From: Elainella saxicola E1
GTDB taxonomy: Bacteria; Cyanobacteriota; Cyanobacteriia; Elainellales; Elainellaceae
Assembly: GCA_002796835.1 (NCBI GenBank)
Contig: LUGL01000103.1
Coordinates: 1-41,604, forward strand
Reading direction: 5' to 3'
DNA length: 41,604 nucleotides
Shown: in pieces, positions 16,097 through 24,294 of the stretch
Layout of the letters: each line of letters begins with the position of its first letter
Numbering within the stretch: the first letter of the stretch is position 1
Program-made: the position numbers and the translations under genes
The notes under the pieces: model-generated
The model's input: only the letters and a program-made list of their open reading frames with translations
What the model was told of the DNA's origin: nothing
The model's database searches: none

Positions 16097-17362
16097 ATGT
16101 TGAAGCGACGATCGCTACTCATAGGGACCGGTATACTTACCCTGAATGCACTGCTGGCGGGGTGTCAGTCAGAGTCGAAAGCGGCCCTCAAAATTCGTTT
16201 GCTGCAAGGTTCTATTCCGCCTCAGCTACTGAAAGCCTTTCAGCGCCAGCTCCAAGATCACAAGCACCAAAATCACAATGTTGCGTTTCAGGCCAGCAGT
16301 CAACTTGCCGATTTGTTTCGGCTGCTGCAAACCTGGAAAAATCCGAACGCGGCTCCCAAATCTCAATTAAATCTGCCGAACGTACCGATTCCCGGCAAAG
16401 CAAAGCCGCCTGCGGTCGCCGATCTGATTACCCTGGGTGATTTTTGGCTAACCGGTGCCATTCAGCAAGAATTGATCCAGCCCCTGCCGCTCGACACGAT
16501 TCCGGGGTGGCAACAGCTTCCACCGGCATGGCAGCAGCTCGTTCGACGCGATCGTCAAGGTCAACTCAGCAGCAATGGCGAACTTTGGGCCGCTCCTTAT
16601 CGGTGGGGAAGCCTGATGATTGCCTATAATGTCGAGGCTTTTGAATCCTTGAATTGGAAACCAATGGACTGGGCAGACCTATGGCGATCGGACGTGATGG
16701 GCCAGATTTCATTACCGGACAGTGCCCGTAGCGTGATTGGTTTAACGCTGAAAAAGCTGGGTCAGTCTGTCAACACAGCCAATCTAGAAACGCTGCCCAA
16801 CCTGCTGCCTGAATTGCAGGCTCTGCAACGGCAGGTGAAGTTTTATAGCTCTGATGCTTACTTGCAGCCCCTGGTGCTTCAAGACACCTGGATGACAGTG
16901 GGCTGGTCTACCGAGATTCTGCCCTTGCTGGAACGCGATCGCCGCATTGCTGCCGTTGTGCCCAGTAGCGGCACAATTTTGACTGCTGATTTGTGGGTCC
17001 GTCCTGCACCCGCTTCTCCCACTTCTCCCTCGGCTCCCGCTGCCTCCCCTTCACCAGCGACATCCCCTTCACCAATCTCCCCTGCTCCCACAACCTCTCC
17101 GGCTGCCCAACCTCCAGTCAGCTTCGAACGCTGGATCGAGTTTTGCTGGCAACCTGCTACGGCCAATCAGCTGGCTTTGTTGGGATCTGCGGCCTCTCCC
17201 GTCTTAACCGGGGTCGATCGGTCTCAGTTGCCTGCCAAGCTCCAGAAAAATGCGTTGCTGTTACCTCCTGCCGAGGTCCTGGCAAAAAGTGAGTTTTTAC
17301 TACCTATTGCAAATTCTGACCAGTTCCAGCGCCTGTGGGAACAGCTCCGCCAAACGGGTTAG
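16097..17362 (+). CDS. Extracellular solute-binding lipoprotein (PotD-like)
   Basis: A 421-residue periplasmic binding protein. The N-terminus has KRRSLLIG, a short hydrophobic core and lipobox LAGC at about 20-23, so the mature protein should be lipid-anchored. ADLITLGDFWLTGAIQQELIQPL and GELWAAPYRWGSLMIAYN are typical of PotD/iron-type family 1 binding proteins. An unusual Pro/Ser/Thr linker (repeats of SPSPAT, SPAPTTSP) runs from about 304 to 341, inside the second lobe rather than at an end. No permease or ATPase gene is adjacent, so its transporter partner is elsewhere or it acts alone. The ligand is unknown. Its 3' end overlaps the convergent gene by 59 bp. Confidence 0.85.
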   Translation: MLKRRSLLIGTGILTLNALLAGCQSESKAALKIRLLQGSIPPQLLKAFQRQLQDHKHQNHNVAFQASSQLADLFRLLQTWKNPNAAPKSQLNLPNVPIPGKAKPPAVADLITLGDFWLTGAIQQELIQPLPLDTIPGWQQLPPAWQQLVRRDRQGQLSSNGELWAAPYRWGSLMIAYNVEAFESLNWKPMDWADLWRSDVMGQISLPDSARSVIGLTLKKLGQSVNTANLETLPNLLPELQALQRQVKFYSSDAYLQPLVLQDTWMTVGWSTEILPLLERDRRIAAVVPSSGTILTADLWVRPAPASPTSPSAPAASPSPATSPSPISPAPTTSPAAQPPVSFERWIEFCWQPATANQLALLGSAASPVLTGVDRSQLPAKLQKNALLLPPAEVLAKSEFLLPIANSDQFQRLWEQLRQTG

Positions 17363-17924
17363 TGCTGCCACTTAAGGCTCCCCGACCGTAGGGATTGAGG
17401 AAGATGCTGCAAGGTAAGGGAGAACCTGTCTGATCAGCCGGATCGCGGGCTTGGGCTGATTCACAAACATAGACTCCCAGCAAATCACCCTGTAAGTTAA
17501 ACACGCGTGTACTGTAGCCAAAATCTTTGGCCGCATTACCGAATTGGTTGATAAAGGTGTAGCGACGCACATAACTCGCTGTGTTCCACTGTTGAGAGTC
17601 CACCAGCAAATCAACCCGTCGGGGGTTATCTGTTGTGCCGGGATAGGCAAGCCAATAGCTCAATAGGTCATCCCCAAACAGGTCTGCCGCCCACCAGAGG
17701 CTAGGAGGAGTCAATCCGGTTTGAGAAACCCGATCGGGCGTGACAATCTCAGGGGCAAGGGGCACATCTGATTGAAATAAGGTTGGCTCTAAGGGCAGCG
17801 TCAGCAGCACCAATGTAGATCGATCGATCGCCCCAGCAGATCGGCAGATTCCCAGGCTGAAACTGATCGCCAGCAAAAGCGGAAGCAATCGTCGTCCCAA
17901 TGGCCCAATTCGTAAATGCTTCAT
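17304..17924 (-). CDS. Secreted hypothetical protein
   Basis: About 206 residues from the ATG at 17924. That start gives a clean signal peptide: MKHLRIGPLGRRLL then a hydrophobic core LPLLLAISFSLGI and a cleavage site near AGA. In-frame starts upstream (17948 and 18023) would only add residues before the signal. The mature part has WWAADLFGDDLLSYWLAYP, LLVDSQQWNTASYVRRYTFINQFG and LLGVYVCESAQ. It looks like a small beta-rich exported protein of cyanobacterial type; no function is known to me. Its last 20 codons overlap the convergent lipoprotein gene. Confidence 0.75.
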   Translation of the reverse strand: MKHLRIGPLGRRLLPLLLAISFSLGICRSAGAIDRSTLVLLTLPLEPTLFQSDVPLAPEIVTPDRVSQTGLTPPSLWWAADLFGDDLLSYWLAYPGTTDNPRRVDLLVDSQQWNTASYVRRYTFINQFGNAAKDFGYSTRVFNLQGDLLGVYVCESAQARDPADQTGSPLPCSIFLNPYGRGALSGSTNPFGGAVPTGAGTGQNLQ

Positions 17925-18024
17925 TCTGACCGGCAGAGAAGACGGCATGGTCTTGCCCATTGTCCTATGGCATCCAGCAAATCGCAAAAACTTCATTTCT
18001 GATAATCGAAGTTGCAGCCCCAAC

Positions 18025-18457
18025 TGGCATAGTGATCGTCAGCAAAAAGCCTCAGTCAATCCTGAGAGGATTGTCGATCGCAGCCAATTTATTTCTACAG
18101 ATAGATTTGAAAACCTTCAAATTGGGCGATGATGTTGCAGTTCGCAATCACACTTAGGGGCAATACAGTCTTCGTTAATCTAGATGAACTGTTCGATATT
18201 TACAGAGAGACGGCTAGGAGGAATCAGTTCTACTTATAGAGAACAGTTTCCAATTCAGTTAAATCAATGATTGATCTAGCGATCTTTGGCCGTCTTGTGT
18301 GAATACATAGAATCAGAGTGAATGAGTAACTTTTGATACTTTGTGTCGAATTCGATCGCTCAGTTATCTTGGAACAGATTTTCTGAATCAGGGTGCATTT
18401 GAGCGATCGTTTACCTCAATTTGCTTGTATTGCTTTTTACTTTTGGAGGCCAACCTC
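18025..18457. other. Gene-poor spacer with no recognised element
   Basis: No credible coding frame. It is A+T-richer than the genes around it. It may hold the promoter of the secreted protein (minus) and of whatever is made from the mini-ORF region to its right. I see no tRNA, riboswitch or hairpin that I would mark. Confidence 0.45.
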
Positions 18458-18505
18458 ATGTGCCAGTTGATCAAAACTCACCTGTGTTCGGAGAAGGGGC
18501 TCTAG
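18458..18505 (+). CDS. Possible 15-residue mini-ORF with good ribosome site
   Basis: ATG at 18458 opens a 15-codon frame ending in TAG at 18503-18505; the product begins MCQLIKTHLC. GGAGG lies 8 nt before the ATG. GAGG and CCTC around the start could pair, hiding the ribosome site. There is no regulated gene directly downstream on this strand except the second mini-ORF. It could be a leader peptide, part of a small RNA, or chance. Confidence 0.3.
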   Translation: MCQLIKTHLCSEKGL

Positions 18506-18632
18506 CGGCTGGATTCCTGGAAATATTCACAATGGTTCATTGCAGCGCTTGCAAATTTTAGAAGCATCATTGTGGCCTAGCGACCTGCGCTCTCGCATGC
18601 AATGGTCTTTTGCTTTGTAAGCAACTGCTGGA

Positions 18633-18660
18633 AAGCCAGTTCTCTAAGGAGGACTGGTTT
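18633..18660 (+). promoter_or_regulatory. Hairpin holding a ribosome-binding site in its loop
   Basis: AAGCCAGT (18633-18640) can pair with ACTGGTTT (18653-18660), with one G-T pair. The 12-nt loop contains AAGGAGG at 18646-18652, and T-rich DNA follows. It could act as a weak intrinsic terminator or as a switchable translation element for the ATG at 18666. Confidence 0.4.
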
Positions 18661-18665
18661 TTCTC

Positions 18666-18740
18666 ATGGCAAGCATTTCACGCAACTATGCAGGAATGAC
18701 AGCCCTATGTAATATCCGCAGGGATGAATCCGCAGATTAG
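18666..18740 (+). CDS. Possible 24-residue mini-ORF
   Basis: ATG at 18666 opens 24 codons (begins MASISRNYAGMTALC) ending in TAG at 18738-18740, two bases before the convergent reductase gene's stop. A perfect AAGGAGG lies upstream but 13 nt away, in a hairpin loop. No family recognised. The strong ribosome site is the only support. Confidence 0.3.
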   Translation: MASISRNYAGMTALCNIRRDESAD

Positions 18741-18742
18741 CG

Positions 18743-19756
18743 TCAAACCGGATGCAGCAACTGATCGCGATCATGAGTGGCCCATAGATCCAGGTCGGGT
18801 CCGATCGGCACAATGCCGCCCGGATTCAGCGGAAACAAATTGCTGTAATAGTCTCGCTTAACGGCGTCTAAATGGCAGGTGCTGGGGACTCCCGGCAATT
18901 GATACAGATCGCGCAGGTAGCCGCTTAAATGAGCATAATCCTGAATGCGGCGGCGATTGCATTTGAACAGCGTGTAATAGACCGTATCGAAACGAAACAG
19001 AGTGGTAAATAAACGCACATCTGCCAGAGTGACCACATCGCCGCACAGATAACGTTGGGTTGCCAAAGTGCTATCGATCTGATCCAGAATTGTAAACAGT
19101 TCGCTACACGCTTGCTCATAGGCTGACTGAGTTTGGGCAAAACCACAGCGGTATACACCATTGTTCACAGCCGTATAAATTTTTGCATTCCACTCATCGA
19201 TCGCCGATCGCGCAGGCTCAGGGTATAGATCGAGCGTCGGGTTTTCAGCAAACGCATTGAAGGCCGCATTCAGCATCACAATAATTTCGGCACTTTCGTT
19301 GTTGACGATCGATCGCTGCTGGGTATCCCATAAAATCGGCACGGTACAGCGACCCCGATAGTCCGGCTGCGCCAGCTCATAGAGTTCACGCACGGTCTGA
19401 CAGCCTTCTTCCGGTTGCTCAAACACCCATCCCCCAGCTTCTGGAGAAGGAGCAACGATCGCCACTGAAATCACATCTTCCAGTCCTTTTAAGGCTCGTA
19501 CGACTAAAGTTCGGTGTGCCCAAGGACAACCCAACCCAACCATGAGGCGATAGCGTCCTGCTGCTGCTGGATATTTAGCACCATTAATGGTAGCCTCCTG
19601 AACCGCATCTCGAAACTGACTGTCTGGGCGCAGGTACTCCCCTGATTTACTGCGAGGAGCCATTTGCGACATCATCAAATGCCACATTTGCGTCCAAACA
19701 AATCGGCCCGATCGAATGATCAGTTGAGATGGCAGAGACTTGCCTTTTCGCTTCAT
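18743..19756 (-). CDS. Glutathionyl-hydroquinone reductase (Xi-class GST)
   Basis: About 337 residues from the ATG at 19756; a TTG three codons earlier is less likely. The catalytic cysteine is in VGLGCPWAHRTLVVRALKGL (about C77), the signature of the YqjG/ECM4 family. SVAIVAPSPEAGGWVF and VPILWDTQQRSIVNNESAEIIVML follow, then a C-terminal all-helical GST domain with YLCGDVVTLADVRLFTTLFRFD. These enzymes reduce glutathionyl-hydroquinones, using a second glutathione, in the cytoplasm and help against quinone stress. It is divergent from the NB-ARC gene with 146 bp between the starts. Confidence 0.93.
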   Translation of the reverse strand: MKRKGKSLPSQLIIRSGRFVWTQMWHLMMSQMAPRSKSGEYLRPDSQFRDAVQEATINGAKYPAAAGRYRLMVGLGCPWAHRTLVVRALKGLEDVISVAIVAPSPEAGGWVFEQPEEGCQTVRELYELAQPDYRGRCTVPILWDTQQRSIVNNESAEIIVMLNAAFNAFAENPTLDLYPEPARSAIDEWNAKIYTAVNNGVYRCGFAQTQSAYEQACSELFTILDQIDSTLATQRYLCGDVVTLADVRLFTTLFRFDTVYYTLFKCNRRRIQDYAHLSGYLRDLYQLPGVPSTCHLDAVKRDYYSNLFPLNPGGIVPIGPDLDLWATHDRDQLLHPV

Positions 19757-19902
19757 GTTGTGCAATCAGTCTGGATGGACCCCTTCAGCATACTCTCAAA
19801 GTTCGGATCCTCTCAAAACGTACCTGATTCGAATAAAGCACTGTAAGATCTCAGCAATGCGGTTATCTCGATCGCGGCAGCAAGTTCTGGAGCGCAAGCG
19901 CA

Positions 19903-22900
19903 ATGACGGCAGAAGAAGCTATCGCCCTTCTCGATGAGGTCTTGCAGCAGCAGCACCTCAACTATGTGCAGGAAATCGTCTTTCGGCAATGCTGGAACGG
20001 GAAAACTTATGCTGACATTGCGGAAGAAGCTGGGTATGACACGGGCTATATCAAAGATGTGGGATCTAAGCTCTGGAAGTTCCTGTCCAATGTCTTTAAT
20101 GAGAAGGTCACGAAAAATAATATCCAAACAGTTCTGCGTCGCTATCAGCAAAGCCGAGCCAGTATCAAAGAAGCACAGGCCGATCGCATTAGTCAGGCCG
20201 AAGTAACTGAGGCTCAAATCAGCCAGCCTCCAGTTCAAGAATCGACACCGCCTGTAACAGCCGTTCCTCTTTCTACTACATCATCGGCCTTGCCGCACTG
20301 TGATTGGGGTGATGCCATCGATGTTTCGATCTTCTATGGACGCACAGAAGAATTGGAAACGCTAACTCGCTGGAGTGTGGCCGATCGCTGTCGGGTGATC
20401 TCTGTCTTGGGGATGGGCGGCATTGGTAAAACTTCGCTGACGATCAAGCTAGCTCAGCAGATCGCTTTGACCAAGAATTTTCAGTTTATTGTGTGGCGAT
20501 CGCTGCGAAATGCACCAACAGCAGAAGAAATGCTGGGAGATTGGCTGCGGTTTCTTACCCAAGAGCCAGAGATTGAATTGCCAAAAGATTTGAATGGTTT
20601 GTTGAATCGTTTGATTCAGGAATTGCGATCGTCTCGATGTTTTCTGATTCTCGATAATGCAGAAACCATTTTGCAGGGGGGTGAATATTCTGGTTACTTC
20701 CGGCCTGAATATGAAGGATATGGGGAACTGTGTAAACGCATTGCCGAGTTGCCGCATCAAAGCTGTTTGCTGATCACGAGTCGGGAAAGTCCTCGATCGC
20801 TGATGGCGTTAGAAGGTGAAACGCTGCCAGTCCGGGCATTGCGCTTAAGCGGGATTTCGGAAGCAGAAGCACAGCAGATCCTCAAATCGAAAGGCGCGTT
20901 TAGCGGCAGTCCAACGCTGTGGCAAGATCTGACCCGCCGTTATGGGGGTAATCCACTAGCGCTGAAAATTGTGGCGACCACTATCCAAGAGCTGTTTGAT
21001 GGCGATATTGCTGCATTTTTGGCCGAAGGCACCACCGTATTCGATGACATTCGCTATTTGTTAAAACAACAGTTCGATCGCCTCTCGAATCTAGAGCAAG
21101 GCATCATGTATTGGTTAGCCGTAAATCGCGAGCCGATGCAAATTGCGGCGTTGCAAGAAGACCTGATTCCGCCCGTCACCAAATCAAAGCTGATAGATGC
21201 GATCGGGGTTTTGCGCTGGCGATCGCTAATTGACAAGACAGTGAATCAGTATACGCAGCAGCCCGTGATTATGGAATATGCCACAGAACGGTTGATTGAA
21301 CAGATTGGCCAAGAAATTCTGGAAGCTGATTTGTTTTTGTTCATTCGGCAGGCATTAATTAAAGCACCTGCAAAAGACTATGTGCGTGAAAGCCAAATTC
21401 GCCTGATTCTCCAGCCTTTGATCGATCGGCTTCAACAAACCCTACGCAACAAAACTGCGATCGAGAATCAGTTGAACCAGTTATTGCAAGATTTGCAGGC
21501 CGATTACAAAACGGCAGCAGGCTATGCGGGTGGCAATTTGCTTAACCTATTTCGTCAACTTGGTACCGACCTGACGGAATTTGACTTTTCTCAGTTGTCA
21601 ATCTGGCAGGCTTATCTGCAAGATGTGGCGCTGCAAAGCGTGGATTTTTCTGACACGCAAATTCAAAAATCAGTCTTCGCGCAGACATTGGGTAGTATTT
21701 TGTCGGTAGCCTTCAGTCCCGATGGTCAACTCCTGGCCTCAAGCGATGCGGAAGGCGAAATTTGTCTATGGCAGGTAGCGGATGGCAAGCAGCTGATGAC
21801 CTGCAAAGAAGATCAAAATCACTGGGTTTGGTCAGTGGCCTTTAGTCCAGATAATCAAATCCTGGCCAGCAGCAGCGAAGATAAAGTAGTGCGGCTCTGG
21901 GATGTGAATACGGGTGAATGCCTACAAGAACTTTACGGACATACCAACTGGGTCTACACGGTTAGCTTCAGTCCAGATGGGAAACAACTTGCCAGCAGCA
22001 GTGAGGACTTGACGATCAAGCTCTGGAATATCGAAACGGGAACCTGTGTGAATACGATAACGGGGCATGAAGCAGGGGTACGATCGATCGTCTTCAGTCC
22101 AGATGGTAAGTGGTTAGCCAGCAGTGGGAGCGATCGAACAGTCAGACTATGGCAGCGCTCAACGGGGAACTGTCAGCAGGTGTGGCAAAAACATGAGGGC
22201 ATTGTCCGATCGATCGCCTTTAGTCCGGACGGTCAGTGGTTAGCAACTGCCGGAGATGATCCATGGATTTATCTTTGGCAGGTAGCTACAGGGGAATGTC
22301 AGCGACAGTTTGAGTGTGGCCACCGCACCTGGTCGATCGCCTTCAGTCCAGACAGTCAGTTTTTGTTGACAGGCAGCGACGATCGATTGCGGCTCTGGGA
22401 AATTTATACCGATGAGCCAATCCGCAGTTTTGAAGGACATACGGCGATGGTTTTATCTGTAGCTTTTAGTCCAGATGGCAAAACCGGCGTGAGCGGCAGT
22501 GATGACCAAACGATCAGATTCTGGGAAATTGAAACGGGCCGCTGTTTGAAAACGGTCAAGGGCCACAACAACTGGGTTTGGTCGATCGATGTCAGCCCGA
22601 ATGGTGAACAGATTGCTAGCGGCAATGAAGATCGAACCGTGCGGCTGTGGCAGATGGCAACAGGACGATGCACACACCTGTTGGAAGGTCATGCAGGCCG
22701 AGTTTGGTCGGTGGCCTACAGTCCCAATGGTTCAATTCTGGCCAGCGGCAGTGATGATCAGACGATTAAGTTTTGGCGATTGGGCTCTCCCGAATCAATG
22801 AGCGATCGCTCCTATCGCTGCATTCAAACCCTGCGGGGTCAAACGGGACCTGTGCGGCTCGTCGTTTTTAGCCCAGATGGATTGCGGTTGGCCAGCAACA

Positions 22901-23640
22901 GCGGCGATTGCAATGTCAAATTATGGGATGTTAGCCCGCTTTATGCAGAGAAAATTGAACCCCAGGGAAGACGGACAGCAGGACGCAGTGGTGAATGGGT
23001 ATCAGGACAATGTACCGCAGTTTTAACGGGAGAGTCAGGTCGTGTGTCAGCGATCGCATTTCATCCCAACAGTGAACAGATCGCCACTGGCAACGAGGAT
23101 GGCAGCGTACTGATCTGGGATACGCGATCGGGAGATTGTCTGAAACGGTTAGAAGGACATCTCAAGCAGGTCGAGGCCGTTGCCTTTCACCCCAATGAAT
23201 TGATCGTTGCCAGCGGCAGCCATGATGAAACGGTGCGACTCTGGGATCTGGCCACAGGGGATTGTTTGGCAACGATTCAGCCCAATTTAGGCCGCGTATT
23301 GTCGTTAGACTTTAATGCAGATGGCTCCCACTTAGCGATCGGCGGCAGCAGCCCCATTGCAGCCTTACTGGATTTGCAGATGCAGGCAATTCAAACCACT
23401 CTGGAAGGCCACACCAAAGCCATTCAATCGCTCCGCTTCAGTCCCACCCATTCGGTTTTGGTCACCGGCAGCGAAGACGAAACCATTCGCATCTGGCAGC
23501 TCACCCCAACTGCAACCCTGCCAAATTCGACGCTCTTACGGGCCGATCGCCCCTATGAAGGCTTGAACCTGACTGGCTCCACCGGACTCACCGCCGCCCA
23601 AAAAGCAACTTTGAAATTACTGGGTGCGATCGAAACTTAA
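19903..23640 (+). CDS. HTH-like / NB-ARC / WD40 signal-transduction ATPase
   Basis: A 1245-residue STAND protein. Residues about 1-85 (EEAIALLDEVLQQQHLNYVQ, then YADIAEEAGYDTGYIKDVGSKLW) resemble the N-terminal HTH-like domain described from vWA-MoxR-associated proteins. The NB-ARC ATPase has Walker A GMGGIGKTS at about 170-178, Walker B CFLILDNAE at about 246, LLITSRES, and the GLPL-like GGNPLALKI at about 348. A helical region with a pentapeptide-like linker leads into 14 WD40 repeats (about 594-1210), enough for two seven-bladed propellers. The tail RPYEGLNLTGSTGLTAAQKA is conserved in cyanobacterial NB-ARC/WD40 proteins, from memory. It is expected to sense a ligand through the propellers and signal through the N-terminus. 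The partner is unknown; no effector gene is adjacent. Confidence 0.92.
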   Translation: MTAEEAIALLDEVLQQQHLNYVQEIVFRQCWNGKTYADIAEEAGYDTGYIKDVGSKLWKFLSNVFNEKVTKNNIQTVLRRYQQSRASIKEAQADRISQAEVTEAQISQPPVQESTPPVTAVPLSTTSSALPHCDWGDAIDVSIFYGRTEELETLTRWSVADRCRVISVLGMGGIGKTSLTIKLAQQIALTKNFQFIVWRSLRNAPTAEEMLGDWLRFLTQEPEIELPKDLNGLLNRLIQELRSSRCFLILDNAETILQGGEYSGYFRPEYEGYGELCKRIAELPHQSCLLITSRESPRSLMALEGETLPVRALRLSGISEAEAQQILKSKGAFSGSPTLWQDLTRRYGGNPLALKIVATTIQELFDGDIAAFLAEGTTVFDDIRYLLKQQFDRLSNLEQGIMYWLAVNREPMQIAALQEDLIPPVTKSKLIDAIGVLRWRSLIDKTVNQYTQQPVIMEYATERLIEQIGQEILEADLFLFIRQALIKAPAKDYVRESQIRLILQPLIDRLQQTLRNKTAIENQLNQLLQDLQADYKTAAGYAGGNLLNLFRQLGTDLTEFDFSQLSIWQAYLQDVALQSVDFSDTQIQKSVFAQTLGSILSVAFSPDGQLLASSDAEGEICLWQVADGKQLMTCKEDQNHWVWSVAFSPDNQILASSSEDKVVRLWDVNTGECLQELYGHTNWVYTVSFSPDGKQLASSSEDLTIKLWNIETGTCVNTITGHEAGVRSIVFSPDGKWLASSGSDRTVRLWQRSTGNCQQVWQKHEGIVRSIAFSPDGQWLATAGDDPWIYLWQVATGECQRQFECGHRTWSIAFSPDSQFLLTGSDDRLRLWEIYTDEPIRSFEGHTAMVLSVAFSPDGKTGVSGSDDQTIRFWEIETGRCLKTVKGHNNWVWSIDVSPNGEQIASGNEDRTVRLWQMATGRCTHLLEGHAGRVWSVAYSPNGSILASGSDDQTIKFWRLGSPESMSDRSYRCIQTLRGQTGPVRLVVFSPDGLRLASNSGDCNVKLWDVSPLYAEKIEPQGRRTAGRSGEWVSGQCTAVLTGESGRVSAIAFHPNSEQIATGNEDGSVLIWDTRSGDCLKRLEGHLKQVEAVAFHPNELIVASGSHDETVRLWDLATGDCLATIQPNLGRVLSLDFNADGSHLAIGGSSPIAALLDLQMQAIQTTLEGHTKAIQSLRFSPTHSVLVTGSEDETIRIWQLTPTATLPNSTLLRADRPYEGLNLTGSTGLTAAQKATLKLLGAIET

Positions 23641-23679
23641 ATCTCAAAATTCAGGCTGCAATCAGCTCAGCCGTCCAAT

Positions 23680-23707
23680 CCAAAATCCAAAATCTAAAAT
23701 CCAAAAT
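23680..23707. repeat. Heptamer tandem repeats (CCAAAAT)
   Basis: Four contiguous 7-bp units: CCAAAAT, CCAAAAT, CTAAAAT, CCAAAAT, preceded by a broken copy (CCAAT). Heptameric short tandem repeats of this kind are a known feature of filamentous cyanobacterial genomes. They lie in the short spacer between two convergent genes. Confidence 0.9.
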
Positions 23708-23728
23708 TACCCACCAACTCACCCTGCC

Positions 23729-24223
23729 TCAATCCAAAACTTTGCTGAATTGTCGCTGCACCTGCCAAAGCACAATCGTCGCTAAGGCAGCACTGAGGAG
23801 ACCAAAGCCGATCGAATGCCAACCGGAGGACCAAACCGTAATGCCCGATCCGGCAAGCAGCAAGGCAAAACTGCGGGTAATGCTAATCATCCGCTCTACG
23901 GCTTGGTTCGCCCGAGTTAGGCGCTGCACCAGTTCTGCATCTTTGCCTAGATGCATCGGGGAATGCAAGGCATGCTGCAAAGCCTGGTATTTGGCAGCAT
24001 CCAACTGGTAATAGGTTCCCAATTCTGGATCGCGTAAATTAGCAACGGAATAGAGACCAAATCGTCTGGCATGGGCGATCGCTTCTCGAATTTGCTTCTT
24101 AGCCGCAATGGGCTGGAGCGCTTCAAAAATAGATTCGCGATAGACTCCGGTAGAAGCCATCTCCAGAATTTTTTGGCTCAGTTCAGATGTGGAAAACCGC
24201 TGGGTTATCAAGGCATCGGTCAT
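23729..24223 (-). CDS. Hypothetical membrane-anchored protein, 164 aa
   Basis: The N-terminal 105 residues are helical and soluble (FSTSELSQKILEMASTGVYRE, then AKKQIREAIAHARRFGLYSVANLRDPELGTYYQLD). Two hydrophobic segments close the protein (about 120-138 SFALLLAGSGITVW and about 141-157 IGFGLLSAALATIVLWQV). I do not recognise a named family. It looks like a small cyanobacterial protein with a cytoplasmic domain on a C-terminal hairpin anchor. It converges on the NB-ARC gene and is followed upstream by tenA-like on the same strand. Confidence 0.75.
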   Translation of the reverse strand: MTDALITQRFSTSELSQKILEMASTGVYRESIFEALQPIAAKKQIREAIAHARRFGLYSVANLRDPELGTYYQLDAAKYQALQHALHSPMHLGKDAELVQRLTRANQAVERMISITRSFALLLAGSGITVWSSGWHSIGFGLLSAALATIVLWQVQRQFSKVLD

Positions 24224-24294
24224 AGAAGCTGCTGAATCGAGGCGGGTTCTACAGTGAGTTCTATAGTGGATTTAGTAAGTTTGACTGAACAGCG

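Noticed and set aside
15805-16122. 105-codon minus-strand frame in the spacer before the solute-binding gene
   Set aside because: Composition looks random (many Ser, Arg, Cys), it overlaps the start of a firm gene, and has no ribosome site.
18520-18660. Resemblance to a glutamine (glnA) riboswitch
   Set aside because: Only GTTCATTG-like bases and a GGAA are present; the conserved core and pairing do not fit.
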